Shown piece after piece: positions 50,051 to 58,384 of a stretch of DNA of 64,000 nucleotides. The DNA comes from Thiohalocapsa sp963698775 (GTDB lineage: Bacteria; Pseudomonadota; Gammaproteobacteria; Chromatiales; Chromatiaceae). Every line of letters begins with the position of its first letter. Position 1 is the stretch's first letter. The notes under the pieces were generated by a model. That model ran no database searches, was not told where the DNA came from, and was given only the letters and a program-made list of their open reading frames with translations. The position numbers and the translations under genes were made by a program. The stretch covers positions 19,285 to 83,284 of the forward strand of contig CAVOSE010000039.1 in the NCBI GenBank assembly GCA_963698775.1, read 5' to 3'.

Positions 50051-52030
50051 TTACCTGGTTGACCTGTTCTGAGCTTCGCGCTGGACGTCGGACTTTTCGA
50101 TGCCGTAGCGTTTCATACGCGAGGCGAGGGTGGTGGGCTTGATGCCCAGCCGTTCCGCGGCGCCGCCCTTGCCGAACACCTTGCCGCCGCTTGCACTGAG
50201 TGCGGTGATGATCATCGCACGCTCTTGTTGCCGGCGTTCTTGTTCGTTGTTGGGGAGAACGGGCATCGCATCGCGCATGGGCTGCTCGGCAAACGCGCCG
50301 GTGGCGGCTGCCGGGACCCGTTCTGGTGCTATTCCGGCCGCCGGGACGCTGCCCGGTATGTCGATCACGAGTCGGCTGCCGGTGGAGACGATCAGGGCGC
50401 GTTCGATCAGGTTTTCCAGTTCGCGGACGTTGCCTGGCCAGTGATAGGCCTGCAGTCGTTCGCTGTCGGCGCGGTTCAGTTGTAGGCCGTTGCGGCCATG
50501 CCGGCGGCCGAGCTTGGCTAGGAAATGCGAGGCCAGCAGCGGGATGTCCTCGGGCCGGTCGCGGAGCGGTACCGACTCGATCGGGAACACATCGAGCCGA
50601 TAGAATAGGTCTTCGCGGAAGCGTCCGGCGGCGATCTCTTGCTCAAGCCTGCGATTGGTGGCGGCGACGATGCGCACGTCGACACCGCGGGTGCGGGTAT
50701 CGCCGACGCGTTCGAATTGCCCCTCCTGCAGCACCCGCAGCAGCTTGCCCTGGAGTTCCAGTGGGATCTCGCCGATCTCGTCCAGGAACAGCGTGCCCTG
50801 GTCGGCCAGCTCAAAACGGCCCACGCGATCGGCCACAGCACCGGTGAAGGCGCCGCGCACGTGGCCGAAGAATTCGCTCTCGAACAGGTCCGCCGGGACC
50901 GCGGCGCAGTTGACCCGGATCAGCGGCCGGTCGCCGCGGCGGCTGGCGCCGTGAATGGCGCGCGCGATGAGTTCCTTGCCTGTGCCGGACGCCCCGCTGA
51001 TCAGTACCGGTGCGTCGGTGGGCGCCACCAGCTCGATCTTCCGCACGACCTCCCGCACGGCTCGGCTGCGGCCGACGATCTCGCGGTAGTTGGTCTCCTC
51101 CTTGAGTACCTCTTGCAGGTAATCGTTTTCCAATTCCAGACGGTGCTTGAGTTGCTCCAGCTCGGCCATGGCGTTGCGCAGGCGTTCCTCGGCGTCGCGC
51201 CGGTCGCTGATGTCGCGAAACACGATCACGGCGCCCACCAGCCGGCCGCGGTCAACGATGGGGGTGCTGGTGTACTCCACCGGAAAACTGCTGCCGTCCT
51301 TGCGCCAGAACACCTCGTCGTCTCGGTGCTGCACGGCGCCCTCGCGGAAGGCGCCATAGATTGGACAGTCGCCGACCCTGTAGTCGCTGCCGTCCGCATG
51401 ACTGTGGTGGATGGTCGCGTGCATGCCGCGGCCGACCAGTTCGTCGGCGCGAAAGCCCAACATGCCTTCGGCGGCGGGGTTGACGAAGGTGGTCTGCCCA
51501 TTGGCGTCGATGCCATAGATGCCCTCGCCGGCGGCGCGCAGGATCAATTGGTTGTCCGATTCGATGTCGGCGAACAGGCGTTCCACCCGTCGCCATTCCG
51601 ACAAGCCGCCGCGCACGTAGGCGTCGGCGTCTGAGTGCAGCTCGCGCCGACGCACGGTGGTCAGGTCGCGCGCGGCGATCAGCAATTGGTCACCGTCGGC
51701 GGAGGATATGCGCCGGGCGTTGTACTCCACCGGGAGACGCGAGCGGTCAGGTCGCTCGCAACTTAGGCTGTTGGTCCAGGCCTCGCCGCGCTCCAGCACG
51801 GCCTCGGTGAACACCACCAGCGCGCCACGCTCACCCCGGTGCAGCTGGCTGACCCTCAGCTCAAGCAACTCGGCCCTGTCCCGTCCCAGCAAGGAGCAGG
51901 CGAGGCGGTTGGCCTCGATGATGCGGTCGGCGATCGGGTCCCAAAGCATCTGCGCATCCGGATGACACTCGAACAGGGTGCGAAAGCCTTCCGGATCGAG
52001 GGAAGGTGCGCCGTTTGACTGGGCCGACAT
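50051..52030 (-). CDS. Sigma-54-dependent activator with two PAS domains (NtrC-type)
   Basis: A 659-residue enhancer-binding protein. Two PAS domains occupy residues 15-130 and 155-290 (CHPDAQMLWDPIADRIIEAN; ILRAAGEGIYGIDANGQTTF), then a short coiled coil. The AAA+ domain has Walker A GASGTGKELIARAIH (about 349), the sigma-54 contact loop GAFTGA (about 394), Walker B GTLFLDEIGEIPLELQGK and WPGNVRELENLIERALIVS. The C-terminal Fis-type helix-turn-helix is GGAAERLGIKPTTLASRMKR. There is no receiver domain, so the PAS domains presumably sense the signal. It is divergent from the ABC operon at 52354, its likely target. Confidence 0.93.
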   Translation of the reverse strand: MSAQSNGAPSLDPEGFRTLFECHPDAQMLWDPIADRIIEANRLACSLLGRDRAELLELRVSQLHRGERGALVVFTEAVLERGEAWTNSLSCERPDRSRLPVEYNARRISSADGDQLLIAARDLTTVRRRELHSDADAYVRGGLSEWRRVERLFADIESDNQLILRAAGEGIYGIDANGQTTFVNPAAEGMLGFRADELVGRGMHATIHHSHADGSDYRVGDCPIYGAFREGAVQHRDDEVFWRKDGSSFPVEYTSTPIVDRGRLVGAVIVFRDISDRRDAEERLRNAMAELEQLKHRLELENDYLQEVLKEETNYREIVGRSRAVREVVRKIELVAPTDAPVLISGASGTGKELIARAIHGASRRGDRPLIRVNCAAVPADLFESEFFGHVRGAFTGAVADRVGRFELADQGTLFLDEIGEIPLELQGKLLRVLQEGQFERVGDTRTRGVDVRIVAATNRRLEQEIAAGRFREDLFYRLDVFPIESVPLRDRPEDIPLLASHFLAKLGRRHGRNGLQLNRADSERLQAYHWPGNVRELENLIERALIVSTGSRLVIDIPGSVPAAGIAPERVPAAATGAFAEQPMRDAMPVLPNNEQERRQQERAMIITALSASGGKVFGKGGAAERLGIKPTTLASRMKRYGIEKSDVQREAQNRSTR

Positions 52031-52085
52031 GATTCTGACCTCGGCTGATGGCGGTATCGGGGGTCGTGGGCTGTCTGGGTATGCT

Positions 52086-52135
52086 ACGAAAATTCGTGGT
52101 CATGCAACGAAAAATCGTGAATCACGACATTTCGT
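52086..52135. promoter_or_regulatory. Three ACGA-N4-TCGT dyads (candidate enhancer for the sigma-54 activator)
   Basis: Three near-identical 12-bp dyads: ACGAAAATTCGT at 52086-52097, ACGAAAAATCGT at 52107-52118 and ACGACATTTCGT at 52124-52135. Centres are 21 and 17 bases apart. They lie about 70-135 bases upstream of the sigma-54 promoter and just upstream of the activator gene, the normal place for enhancer sites. Confidence 0.75.
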
Positions 52136-52205
52136 AGTTGGGCGCTGGGCCGCTCATCTCGGTGAAAACGTCGTCGAATCAGAACCCAAGAATTTCGCTA
52201 CGAAT

Positions 52206-52222
52206 TTGGCATATGGGTTGCT
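52206..52222 (+). promoter_or_regulatory. Sigma-54 promoter of the ABC/COG0523 operon
   Basis: TTGGCATATGGGTTGCT matches the consensus TTGGCAC-N5-TTGC with the -24 GG at 52208-52209 and the -12 GC at 52220-52221, twelve bases apart as required. It lies about 130 bases before the first gene of the operon and downstream of the dyads. Confidence 0.8.
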
Positions 52223-52353
52223 CTACAGGTGGAACGCGGCAGCCGTTCGCGTCGAGTCGACCCGTCAGGGCGCCACGGCTGCCATCTCCGATCTGACTCA
52301 GCTGGCGTTGGGCCAGTGCCCACACTCTCTGCGCGCTCAACTAGGGGAACGAG

Positions 52354-53844
52354 ATGTCTTACCGAAGCCTGGGTAATCCCTTCGATGCCGATACCGACCT
52401 GCAGCACGGTCCGGCCTGCAACTGTCCGATCTGCGTCTTCAAGCGGGAGCCGGAGGCATCCCGTTACGAGTGCACCGAGTCCGAGATGACGGATCGCCTG
52501 GAGCGTGCGGTGTTCGACGGAGCTGCAACCACGGCGGTCGTCGCGCCGGCGCTCTCGAGCCAAAACAAGCGCGAACCCTTCGAGACCCCTGATGCGGTCA
52601 TGGACCGGGCGGTCGAAAGCGCCATCGTGCGCGGCCTGTTCGGTCACAACGACATGAGCCGACGCAACTTCCTCGGTTTGGTCGGCGGTAGCACCGTTGC
52701 CGGCATCCTCGGCACCATGCTGCCGATGGACAAGATTAAGGCGGCGGTGAAGGAAGAAATGCTCAAGCCCGAGAAGACCAAGCTCAAGGTCGGCTTCGTG
52801 CCGATCACCTGCGCCACGCCCATCATCATGGCCCATCCACTGGGCTTCTACGAGAAGTACGGCCTGGACGTCGACGTCATCAAGACCGCCGGCTGGGCGG
52901 TGGCGCGGGACAAGTCGCTGGCCAAGGAGTACGACGCCTCGCACATGCTGACACCGATGCCCTTGGCTATGACCATGGGTGCCGGCTCCACGGCCGTGCC
53001 CTATCGGATGCCGGCGGTCGAGAACATCAACGGCCAAGCCATCGTGCTGCACGTCGACCATAAAGACAAGCGCGACCCGAAGGACTGGAAGGGCTTCAAG
53101 TTCGGTGTGCCCTTCGACTACAGCATGCACAACTTCCTGCTGCGCTACTACGTGGCCGAGCATGGGCTGGACCCGGACAAGGACATTCAGATCCGCGTGG
53201 TACCTCCGCCGGAAATGGTCGCCAACCTGCGCGCCGGCAACCTCGACGGCTATTTGTCGCCGGACCCGTTCAACCAGCGTGCGGTGTGGGAGAAGGTCGG
53301 CTTCATACACATCTTGACCAAGGACATCTGGCCTGGGCACCCCTGTTGCGCGTTCGCCTGCTCGGACGAGTTCGCGACGACGCTACCGAATACCTACGCG
53401 GCGCTGCTGAAGTCCATCGTCGACGCGACGCACTATTCGCAAAAGGCCGAGAACCGCAAGGAGATCAGCGCCGCCATCGCCCCGAAGAACTATCTCAATC
53501 AGCCGGTGCCGGTGATCGAGCAGGTGCTGACCGGGCGCTTCGCGGATGGACTCGGCAACATTCAGGACGTGCCCGACCGCATCGACTTTGATCCCTTCCC
53601 CTGGCACTCGATGGCGGTCTGGATTCTGACCCAGATGAAGCGTTGGGGCTATGTCGAGGGCGACATCGACTATAAGGCCATCGCCGAGCAGGTCTATCTG
53701 GCCTCCGATGCCGGCAAGTATATGGCCGAGCTCGGTTATCCGGTGCCGGACAAGACCTATGAGAACTACATGATCATGGGCAAGGAGTTCGACTGGACCA
53801 AGCCGGAGGAATACGTCCAGAGCTTCGCGATCAAGCGGACCTGA
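52354..53844 (+). CDS. NrtA/CmpA-type ABC substrate-binding protein, Tat-exported
   Basis: A 496-residue binding protein of the nitrate/bicarbonate/cyanate/taurine superfamily. The Tat signal is SRRNFLGLVGG with Arg103-Arg104, placed unusually far in: about 100 residues precede it and hold a CxCxxC cluster (Cys22, 24, 27). The binding fold starts KLKVGFVPITCATPIIMAHP, LGFYEKYGLDVDVIKTAGWA. A motif DIWPGHPCC with twin Cys at 331-332 is shared with the second binding protein at 62288. Typical NrtA length is about 440; the surplus is the N-terminal extension. First gene of a sigma-54-controlled operon; substrate most likely a small nitrogen anion such as cyanate or nitrate (inference). Confidence 0.87.
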   Translation: MSYRSLGNPFDADTDLQHGPACNCPICVFKREPEASRYECTESEMTDRLERAVFDGAATTAVVAPALSSQNKREPFETPDAVMDRAVESAIVRGLFGHNDMSRRNFLGLVGGSTVAGILGTMLPMDKIKAAVKEEMLKPEKTKLKVGFVPITCATPIIMAHPLGFYEKYGLDVDVIKTAGWAVARDKSLAKEYDASHMLTPMPLAMTMGAGSTAVPYRMPAVENINGQAIVLHVDHKDKRDPKDWKGFKFGVPFDYSMHNFLLRYYVAEHGLDPDKDIQIRVVPPPEMVANLRAGNLDGYLSPDPFNQRAVWEKVGFIHILTKDIWPGHPCCAFACSDEFATTLPNTYAALLKSIVDATHYSQKAENRKEISAAIAPKNYLNQPVPVIEQVLTGRFADGLGNIQDVPDRIDFDPFPWHSMAVWILTQMKRWGYVEGDIDYKAIAEQVYLASDAGKYMAELGYPVPDKTYENYMIMGKEFDWTKPEEYVQSFAIKRT

Positions 53845-53848
53845 ACCC

Positions 53849-54679
53849 ATGCTGCAATCATTGCATCTGCGCGCGGCACTGGTCTCGGTGCTGCTGCTGG
53901 TCGTCTCGCTGGGGCTGTGGGAGCTGTCCAGTCAGCCGCCGGCGGCCACCGAGGCCCTGTCCGAGTACGAACTGCTCATGGGCGGGGCCGACCAAGAGGC
54001 CCGGGTGCCGCCGCCATCGGCGGTCATCGGTCTGGCGGTGGCGGAGCTATCCAACCCGTTCTACGACGCTGGCCCCAACGACAAGGGCATCGGTATCCAG
54101 CTGGGCTACTCCGTCTACCGGGTGCTGACCGGCTTCACCCTCGCGGCCCTCATCGCGATCCCGGTGGGTTTTCTGATCGGCATGTCGCCGTTGATGTACA
54201 AGGCGCTGAATCCGTTCATCCAGGTGTTGCGGCCCATCTCGCCCCTGGCCTGGATGCCGCTGGCGCTGTTCATCATCAAGGACTCGGAGACATCGTCGAT
54301 CTTCGTCATCTTCATCTGCAGCATCTGGCCGATGTTGATCAACACGGCCTTCGGCGTCGCCTCGGTGCGCAAGGATTGGATCAATGTCGCGCGCACGCAT
54401 GAACTGAATGCCTTCCAGACCGCCGTGCAGGTGATCTTGCCCGCGGCGGCGCCCACCATCCTGACCGGCATGCGCATCTCCATCGGCATCGCCTGGCTGG
54501 TCATCGTCGCCGCCGAGATGCTGGTCGGCGGCACCGGCATCGGCTATTACGTATGGAACGAGTGGAACAACCTGGATCTGACCAGCGTGATCTTCTCGAT
54601 CCTGATGATCGGCGTGGTGGGCATGCTGCTGGACATCGCCCTGGGCGCGGCCACCAAGGCCGTCCAATACCAGGAGTAG
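53849..54679 (+). CDS. ABC transporter permease (NrtB/CynB/SsuC type)
   Basis: A 276-residue inner-membrane permease with about six helices (VLLLVVSLGLWELSS; VYRVLTGFTLAALIAIPVGF; AWMPLALFIIKDSETSSIFV; WLVIVAAEMLVGGTGIGYYV). The EAA coupling loop is ARTHELNAFQTAVQVILPAA. An insertion after the first helix (residues 30-80) is periplasmic and longer than in typical NrtB. It starts four bases after the binding-protein stop. Confidence 0.9.
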   Translation: MLQSLHLRAALVSVLLLVVSLGLWELSSQPPAATEALSEYELLMGGADQEARVPPPSAVIGLAVAELSNPFYDAGPNDKGIGIQLGYSVYRVLTGFTLAALIAIPVGFLIGMSPLMYKALNPFIQVLRPISPLAWMPLALFIIKDSETSSIFVIFICSIWPMLINTAFGVASVRKDWINVARTHELNAFQTAVQVILPAAAPTILTGMRISIGIAWLVIVAAEMLVGGTGIGYYVWNEWNNLDLTSVIFSILMIGVVGMLLDIALGAATKAVQYQE

Positions 54680-54685
54680 GGCGCC

Positions 54686-55672
54686 ATGAATCCACACTTT
54701 CTAACGGTTAAGGATCTAGCCAAACGCTTCCCCGGCAACGACGGGGAACTGACGGTGTTCGAGGACGTCAGCTTCAGCGTCGAGAAGGGCGAGTTCGTCT
54801 GCATCATCGGCCATTCCGGCTGCGGCAAGTCCACCATCCTGAACGTGCTCGCGGGGCTCGACCAGGCCAGCGATGGCGAGGTTTATATGGCCGGCCACGA
54901 GGTCACTGGCCCGGCGCTGGAACGTGGTGTCGTGTTCCAAAACTACTCGCTGCTGCCCTGGCGTTCGGCGCTGCGCAACGTCACCTTCGGCGTGCAGGCG
55001 CGCTGGCCGGGGTGGAGCAAGGCGCAGGTGCGCGAGCACAGCCTCAAGTACCTGCACATGGTCGGCCTCAAGGACGGCGCCGAGCAGCGCAAGCCGAGTC
55101 AGCTGTCCGGCGGCATGCGCCAGCGCGTCTCCATCGCGCGCGCCTTCGCAATCGAACCCAAGCTGCTGCTGCTCGACGAGCCCTTCGGTGCCCTCGATGC
55201 CCTGACCCGCGGCACCATCCAGGACGAGTTGCTGAAGATCTGCGCCGAGACCCATCAAACGGTGTTCATGATCACTCACGATGTCGATGAGGCCATCCTG
55301 CTCGCCGACCGTGTCCTGCTGATGACCAATGGTCCCCACGCGCGGGTGGCGGAGTCGGTAAGGATCTCTATCGAGCGCCCGCGCGATCGCACCACGATCG
55401 TACATGACCCAGCCTACTATCCTATCCGCAACCATCTGGTGGACTTTCTGGTGTCGCGCTCGCGGGAGCTGTCTGAGCGTGACGATGCCGCGCGCGACGC
55501 CGGTGACGGCAGGTCCAAGCCGGTCTCCGGGGTGCCGCTGGAAGTCGACCCAGGTGCGGATGCCATCCGCGCGGAGGCGGACGACGCTGGGGTGAGCCGT
55601 GCTGCCGACCGTCTGGCCAACCACCTGACCAATCCTTCAGCCGCCCGGCTGAAGGCCGTCAGTGGCAACTGA
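54686..55672 (+). CDS. ABC transporter ATP-binding protein (NrtD/CynD/SsuB type)
   Basis: A 328-residue ATPase. Walker A is IIGHSGCGKSTILNVLAGLD, the signature LSGGMRQRVSIARAFAI, Walker B LLLLDEPFGALDALTRGTI, the switch His in FMITHDVDEAILL. Q-loop VVFQNYSLLPW. After about residue 260 a polar C-terminal extension of roughly 60 residues (RSRELSERDDAARDAGDGRS onward) has no family counterpart. Short spacing to the permease gene shows one transcript. Confidence 0.92.
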   Translation: MNPHFLTVKDLAKRFPGNDGELTVFEDVSFSVEKGEFVCIIGHSGCGKSTILNVLAGLDQASDGEVYMAGHEVTGPALERGVVFQNYSLLPWRSALRNVTFGVQARWPGWSKAQVREHSLKYLHMVGLKDGAEQRKPSQLSGGMRQRVSIARAFAIEPKLLLLDEPFGALDALTRGTIQDELLKICAETHQTVFMITHDVDEAILLADRVLLMTNGPHARVAESVRISIERPRDRTTIVHDPAYYPIRNHLVDFLVSRSRELSERDDAARDAGDGRSKPVSGVPLEVDPGADAIRAEADDAGVSRAADRLANHLTNPSAARLKAVSGN

Positions 55673-55690
55673 TTCGAACGGGGTACGCCT

Positions 55691-57100
55691 ATGACCGCCT
55701 GTGCACTGGAGAGCGACGGCTTCGAGCCGAGCACCGAGTCGCGTGTCGCCGATGAGCGGGTGCCGGTGACGGTGCTGACCGGCTTCCTCGGCTCCGGCAA
55801 GACCACGCTGCTGAACCGCATCCTCAGCGAGCAGCACGGTCAGCGCATCGCCGTGGTCGAGAACGAGTATGGCGAGATCGGTATCGACCACGAACTGGTG
55901 GTGCAGACCGACGAAGAAATCTTCGAGATGAACAACGGCTGCATCTGCTGCACCGTGCGTGGCGATCTGATCCGCATCCTCGGCAGGCTGATGCGGCGCA
56001 AGCACCGCTTCGACCGCATCATCATCGAGACCACCGGCATGGCCGATCCGGGACCGGTGGCGCAGACGTTCTTCATGGACGAAGAGATGAAGGCCAAACT
56101 GCGCCTCGACGCGATCGTCACCATGGTGGACGCCAAGCATGTGCTGGCGCACCTGGACGACTCCGACGAGTGCCGTGCGCAGATCGCCTCCGCCGACATT
56201 CTATTGTTGAATAAATCGGACCTGGTCACCGCCGACGAACTCGCGGTACTGGAGGGCAGGGTGCGTGGCATGAATCGCCTTGCTCGCGTGCATGGCACGG
56301 TTCATGGTCGCATCGACCTGGAAACGGTGCTCGACGTACGCGCCTTCGACCTGGAGGCCCGCGCGGCCGAGAGTCCCACGTTCATGCAGGAGGAATTGCC
56401 GTTCGAGTGGGCCGGGCTCTACGACCTACAACCGGGCCGTCATGTGCTGGAGCTAGCGCCGGGACCCGATCCCACTATTGATCTGGTGCTGGGTGGTCCG
56501 GGGCTGGAGCAGGCCACGCAGTTTGCCGAATGGAAGCGCCGCAGCATTCTGCTCTACTCGGGCGACGCCCTCCCGCTGAACGATGCGCCGGACCTTACCG
56601 TCTCTCCCGGCGAGACCCTGTATCGACTGCCGGTGGACGACGCGCGTGGCGCCCAGCTTGGCATCGCCATCGCCGAACCCGGGCGCTATGTGCTGCTGAC
56701 CCAACACCTGCCGGAAGAGTTCGATCTGCGCCTGCTCGACGCCGCCGGCACCGAGCAGGCAGCCGTGCAGGAGCACCGCTACGCCAGCCCGCACGAGCAC
56801 GACGACAGCGTCGCCTCGGTCGGCCTGCAGCAACCGGGGGAACTCGACGCCCAGCGCTTCGAGCAGTGGATCACGCAACTGCTGCGCACCCGCGGGCCGG
56901 ACCTGTTCCGCACCAAGGGCGTGTTGGCACTCAAGGACAAACCCAACCGCTTCGTCTTTCAGGGCGTGCACATGCTCTTCGACGGCAGCGATGGCAAACC
57001 CTGGGGCGCCGATGACGAGCGCGGCAGCCAGTTGGTGTTCATCGGCCGCAACCTGGATCGCGCCGCCCTCGACGCGGGACTGCGCTGGTGCTCGGCCTAG
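55691..57100 (+). CDS. COG0523 (CobW-family) GTPase with central insertion
   Basis: A 469-residue GTP-dependent metal-trafficking protein. Walker A TGFLGSGKTTLLNRI (31-39), switch region VVENEYGEIGIDHELV, the CxCC metal motif in NNGCICCTVRGDL (Cys84, 86, 87), ETTGMADPGPV, and the guanine-specificity NKSD. The CobW C-terminal domain is at about 375-469 (GVLALKDKPNRFVFQGVHML). Between them lies a 120-residue insertion without clear homology, ending in a His-rich HEHDD patch near 365. The family supplies Zn, Co or Ni to metalloenzymes. Fifth from the operon's sigma-54 promoter region and overlapped by the WD40 gene. Confidence 0.9.
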   Translation: MTACALESDGFEPSTESRVADERVPVTVLTGFLGSGKTTLLNRILSEQHGQRIAVVENEYGEIGIDHELVVQTDEEIFEMNNGCICCTVRGDLIRILGRLMRRKHRFDRIIIETTGMADPGPVAQTFFMDEEMKAKLRLDAIVTMVDAKHVLAHLDDSDECRAQIASADILLLNKSDLVTADELAVLEGRVRGMNRLARVHGTVHGRIDLETVLDVRAFDLEARAAESPTFMQEELPFEWAGLYDLQPGRHVLELAPGPDPTIDLVLGGPGLEQATQFAEWKRRSILLYSGDALPLNDAPDLTVSPGETLYRLPVDDARGAQLGIAIAEPGRYVLLTQHLPEEFDLRLLDAAGTEQAAVQEHRYASPHEHDDSVASVGLQQPGELDAQRFEQWITQLLRTRGPDLFRTKGVLALKDKPNRFVFQGVHMLFDGSDGKPWGADDERGSQLVFIGRNLDRAALDAGLRWCSA

Positions 57101-58152
57101 CCGCGCCGTTGCCGGCGGTGAGTCGGGAGCGCTGGCAGTCGTCGCTGCCCGAGGCCGTGACGGCCCTGTGCTGGAGCGCCGGCAACGATGGGGCGCTCTG
57201 GTCGGCTGGTGCCGACGGCTGGATACGGCGGCACGGCGCCGACGGCTCGGAGCAGGGCGCCTGGCAGGCCCACGACGGCGGCATCACCCGGCTGTGCCCG
57301 CAACCCGGTAGCGACCATCTGGTCAGTGCCGGTGAGGATGGGCGCGTGTTGCTGTGGGATGCGGCGGGCACGCTGGTCGATACATTGGCCGAAGAATCCT
57401 GTTGGGTCGAGCATCTGGCCTGGACACTGGATGGACGCATCCTGGCCGCGGCGGCGGGACGCAGCATCCAGCTCTGGCGCGACGGCGAGTCGCTCGGCGT
57501 CTGGTACGACGCCCGCCGCTCGGTGCTCGCACTGGCCTGGGCGCCGGACGGTCGGCGCCTCGCCACCGCTGCCAACAAGGGCCTGCACCTGTGGCAGGTC
57601 GGCGGACAGGCACCGGTGCAATTGCTCGATTTTCCGGGAGCGCCGGTGGCCCTCGGCTGGCGACCCGACGGCAAGGCACTCGCGGTCGGCACCCAAGACG
57701 GGTTCCTGCAAGTGTGGCGCCAAGCTGCCGCGGCGGGCGTGCGTGGCAAGCGTGCTCCGGGCCCGCTCACGATGCGCGGCTATCCGGCCAAGGTCAGCTG
57801 TCTCGACTGGCATCCGACGCGCTCGTGCGTCGCCACCGCTGGCGGACCGGACGTGGTGCTCTGGGACATCCCGGCCGCCGGTGAGGGCAAGCCCACACCG
57901 CTGCGCCTGCATCGTACCCCGGTCACCGCGCTGGCCTTCGCCCCGGACGGTGCGACGCTGGCCTCCGCTGGACGCGACGGTCGCGTCTGCCTCTGGTCCG
58001 ACGGCGGCGAGTTGCTGCAGGCACTGGCGCTGGATGCCGAGGTCACCGCCGCGGTCTGGTCGCCCGACGCCTCGATGCTGGCGCTGGGCTGTACCGACGG
58101 CCGCCTGCGGGTGCAGCAGATGGACGCGTGCCCCGTGTCCGCGCCGACCTGA
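57088..58152 (+). CDS. WD40-repeat protein
   Basis: A 354-residue beta-propeller with about seven WD-like blades: GALWSAGADGWIRRHGADGS, HLVSAGEDGRVLLWDAAGT, RILAAAAGRSIQLWRDG, RLATAANKGLHLWQVGG, ALAVGTQDGFLQVWRQA, CVATAGGPDVVLWDIPA and TLASAGRDGRVCLWSDGG. No signal peptide. It overlaps the COG0523 gene by 13 bases and is therefore translationally coupled, which suggests a physical partnership with that GTPase. Specific ligand unknown. Confidence 0.88.
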   Translation: MLGLAAPLPAVSRERWQSSLPEAVTALCWSAGNDGALWSAGADGWIRRHGADGSEQGAWQAHDGGITRLCPQPGSDHLVSAGEDGRVLLWDAAGTLVDTLAEESCWVEHLAWTLDGRILAAAAGRSIQLWRDGESLGVWYDARRSVLALAWAPDGRRLATAANKGLHLWQVGGQAPVQLLDFPGAPVALGWRPDGKALAVGTQDGFLQVWRQAAAAGVRGKRAPGPLTMRGYPAKVSCLDWHPTRSCVATAGGPDVVLWDIPAAGEGKPTPLRLHRTPVTALAFAPDGATLASAGRDGRVCLWSDGGELLQALALDAEVTAAVWSPDASMLALGCTDGRLRVQQMDACPVSAPT

Positions 58153-58255
58153 GTCAAGGCGTTTATGCTCGGGGGCCTGGCGGGGCAGCCGACCCTGACT
58201 CCTAGATTCGGCAGTTCGCGTCGATCATGCAAACAAGTCAATGGATTGCGCGCCA

Positions 58256-58313
58256 GTAGGTGCGACTTCGGTCGCACGGAAGGTGTTGACTGGGCGAACA
58301 AATTCGCTCCTAC
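58256..58313 (+). repeat. REP-like two-hairpin repeat, copy B
   Basis: GTAGGTGCGACTTCGGTCGC opens the repeat, followed by ACGG, a spacer, and the half-hairpin GGGCGAACAAATTCGCTCC, ending CTAC. It matches the reverse complement of 35392-35450. It separates the WD40 gene from hupE, so translation coupling stops here although transcription may continue. Confidence 0.75.
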
Positions 58314-58384
58314 GCTCGAAGCAGACGCCGGACGATCCACCCATCCAACAGCAAGATCATCTATCAGCCCAAGAGGTAGCGACC

